This document shows positions 15,863-16,190 of a stretch of DNA of 16,190 nt, piece after piece; the stretch's first letter is position 1; each line of letters starts with the position of its first letter. This stretch comes from an uncultured Altererythrobacter sp. (lineage in GTDB: Bacteria > Pseudomonadota > Alphaproteobacteria > Sphingomonadales > Sphingomonadaceae). Made by a program: the position numbers and the translations under genes. The stretch lies in NCBI GenBank assembly GCA_937950385.1, contig CALFEA010000193.1, positions 1-16,190 of the forward strand, read 5' to 3'. Under the pieces are notes generated by a model. It saw only the letters and a program-made list of their open reading frames with translations, searched no databases and was not told the origin of the DNA.

Positions 15863-16190
15863 ATGACAATCGCAGTTGGAGACAAATTGCCAGACGTAGC
15901 TATGGTCAAGGCCACAGCAGAAGGCCCTGAGCAGGTTCAGGCTTCGGAATATTTCGCCGGTAAAACGGTCGCGCTTTTCTCTGTACCGGGCGCCTTTACC
16001 CCGACATGTTCGGCCAAACATTTGCCAGGCTTCGTTGAAAAAGCTGCTGAACTCAAAGCCAAAGGCGTTGACGAAATTGTCGGCACTGCGGTCAATGACG
16101 CGTTTGTTATGGGCGCATGGAATGCAGCATCAGGCTCTGCTGACATCACCATGCTGGCAGATGGCAATGGCGACTTTGCAGAGGGTGTAG
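15863..16190 (+). CDS. Prx5-type peroxiredoxin (3' end beyond the window)
   Basis: The first 109 codons of a cytosolic thiol peroxidase of the Prx5 (redoxin) group, which reduces H2O2 and organic hydroperoxides using thioredoxin or glutaredoxin. The signature PGAFTPTCSAKHLPGF is present with peroxidatic Cys49 (TGT at 16007-16009), followed by the family pattern of AVNDAFVMGAW. A typical Prx5 has about 160 residues, so roughly a third is missing, including any resolving cysteine. I chose the ATG at 15863 because AAAAGGA (15848-15854) is 8 bases upstream; an in-frame ATG at 15857 would be only 2 bases from it. Whether it continues into a glutaredoxin domain, as some family members do, cannot be seen. 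Confidence 0.93.
   Translation, partial: MTIAVGDKLPDVAMVKATAEGPEQVQASEYFAGKTVALFSVPGAFTPTCSAKHLPGFVEKAAELKAKGVDEIVGTAVNDAFVMGAWNAASGSADITMLADGNGDFAEGV

Noticed and set aside
15276..15866. Open frame of 196 codons on the + strand across the secreted protein gene and the divergent gap
   Set aside because: It runs antisense to a gene with a clear signal peptide and ends just inside the peroxiredoxin start. No family resemblance.

Overview
The window looks like a chromosomal housekeeping stretch from an alphaproteobacterium, most likely Sphingomonadales and possibly Erythrobacteraceae. I base this on the alphaproteobacterial forms of AddA and AddB, a DivL-type cell-cycle kinase with tyrosine in the H-box, an AmgK/MurU muramic acid recycling pair, and a moderately GC-rich composition. 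The genus call is an inference from gene content; no rRNA, tRNA or species marker is present. I see no mobile elements, CRISPR arrays, tRNAs or prophage genes.

Layout. On the + strand at the left are the 3' part of argJ (arginine biosynthesis, cut by the window edge) and, 10 bases on, an inositol-monophosphatase-family gene. They converge on trxA (thioredoxin, - strand) with only 29 bases between stop codons and a hairpin over the junction. From 13430 down to 2423 the - strand carries a tight array, transcribed in the order divL-like kinase, tsaE, amgK, murU, addB, addA, followed by trxA after 132 bases. From tsaE to addA each gene overlaps the next by 4 or 8 bases (ATGA, GTGA, ATGGCTGA, GTGA), the pattern of a translationally coupled operon. 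It joins cell-cycle phosphorelay control (DivL), tRNA t6A modification (TsaE), UDP-MurNAc salvage (AmgK, MurU) and double-strand break resection (AddAB).

Upstream of divL, also on the - strand, lies ahcY (S-adenosylhomocysteine hydrolase). Its GTG start is fixed by a strong Shine-Dalgarno. Its leader holds a 20-bp AT-rich palindrome and two small perfect hairpins, and it ends in a long stem-loop with a U-run, which should separate it from the divL operon. Before ahcY is a small secreted protein of unknown function. Divergent from that, at the right edge, starts a Prx5-type peroxiredoxin cut by the window end.

Most of the window is conserved core metabolism and repair. The points most worth a second look are the Tyr-for-His kinase heading the repair and cell-wall operon, the ahcY leader, the AddB subunit lacking both a Walker A motif and iron-sulfur cysteines, and the uncharacterised secreted protein. 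I did not find clear evidence of a wholly new system.
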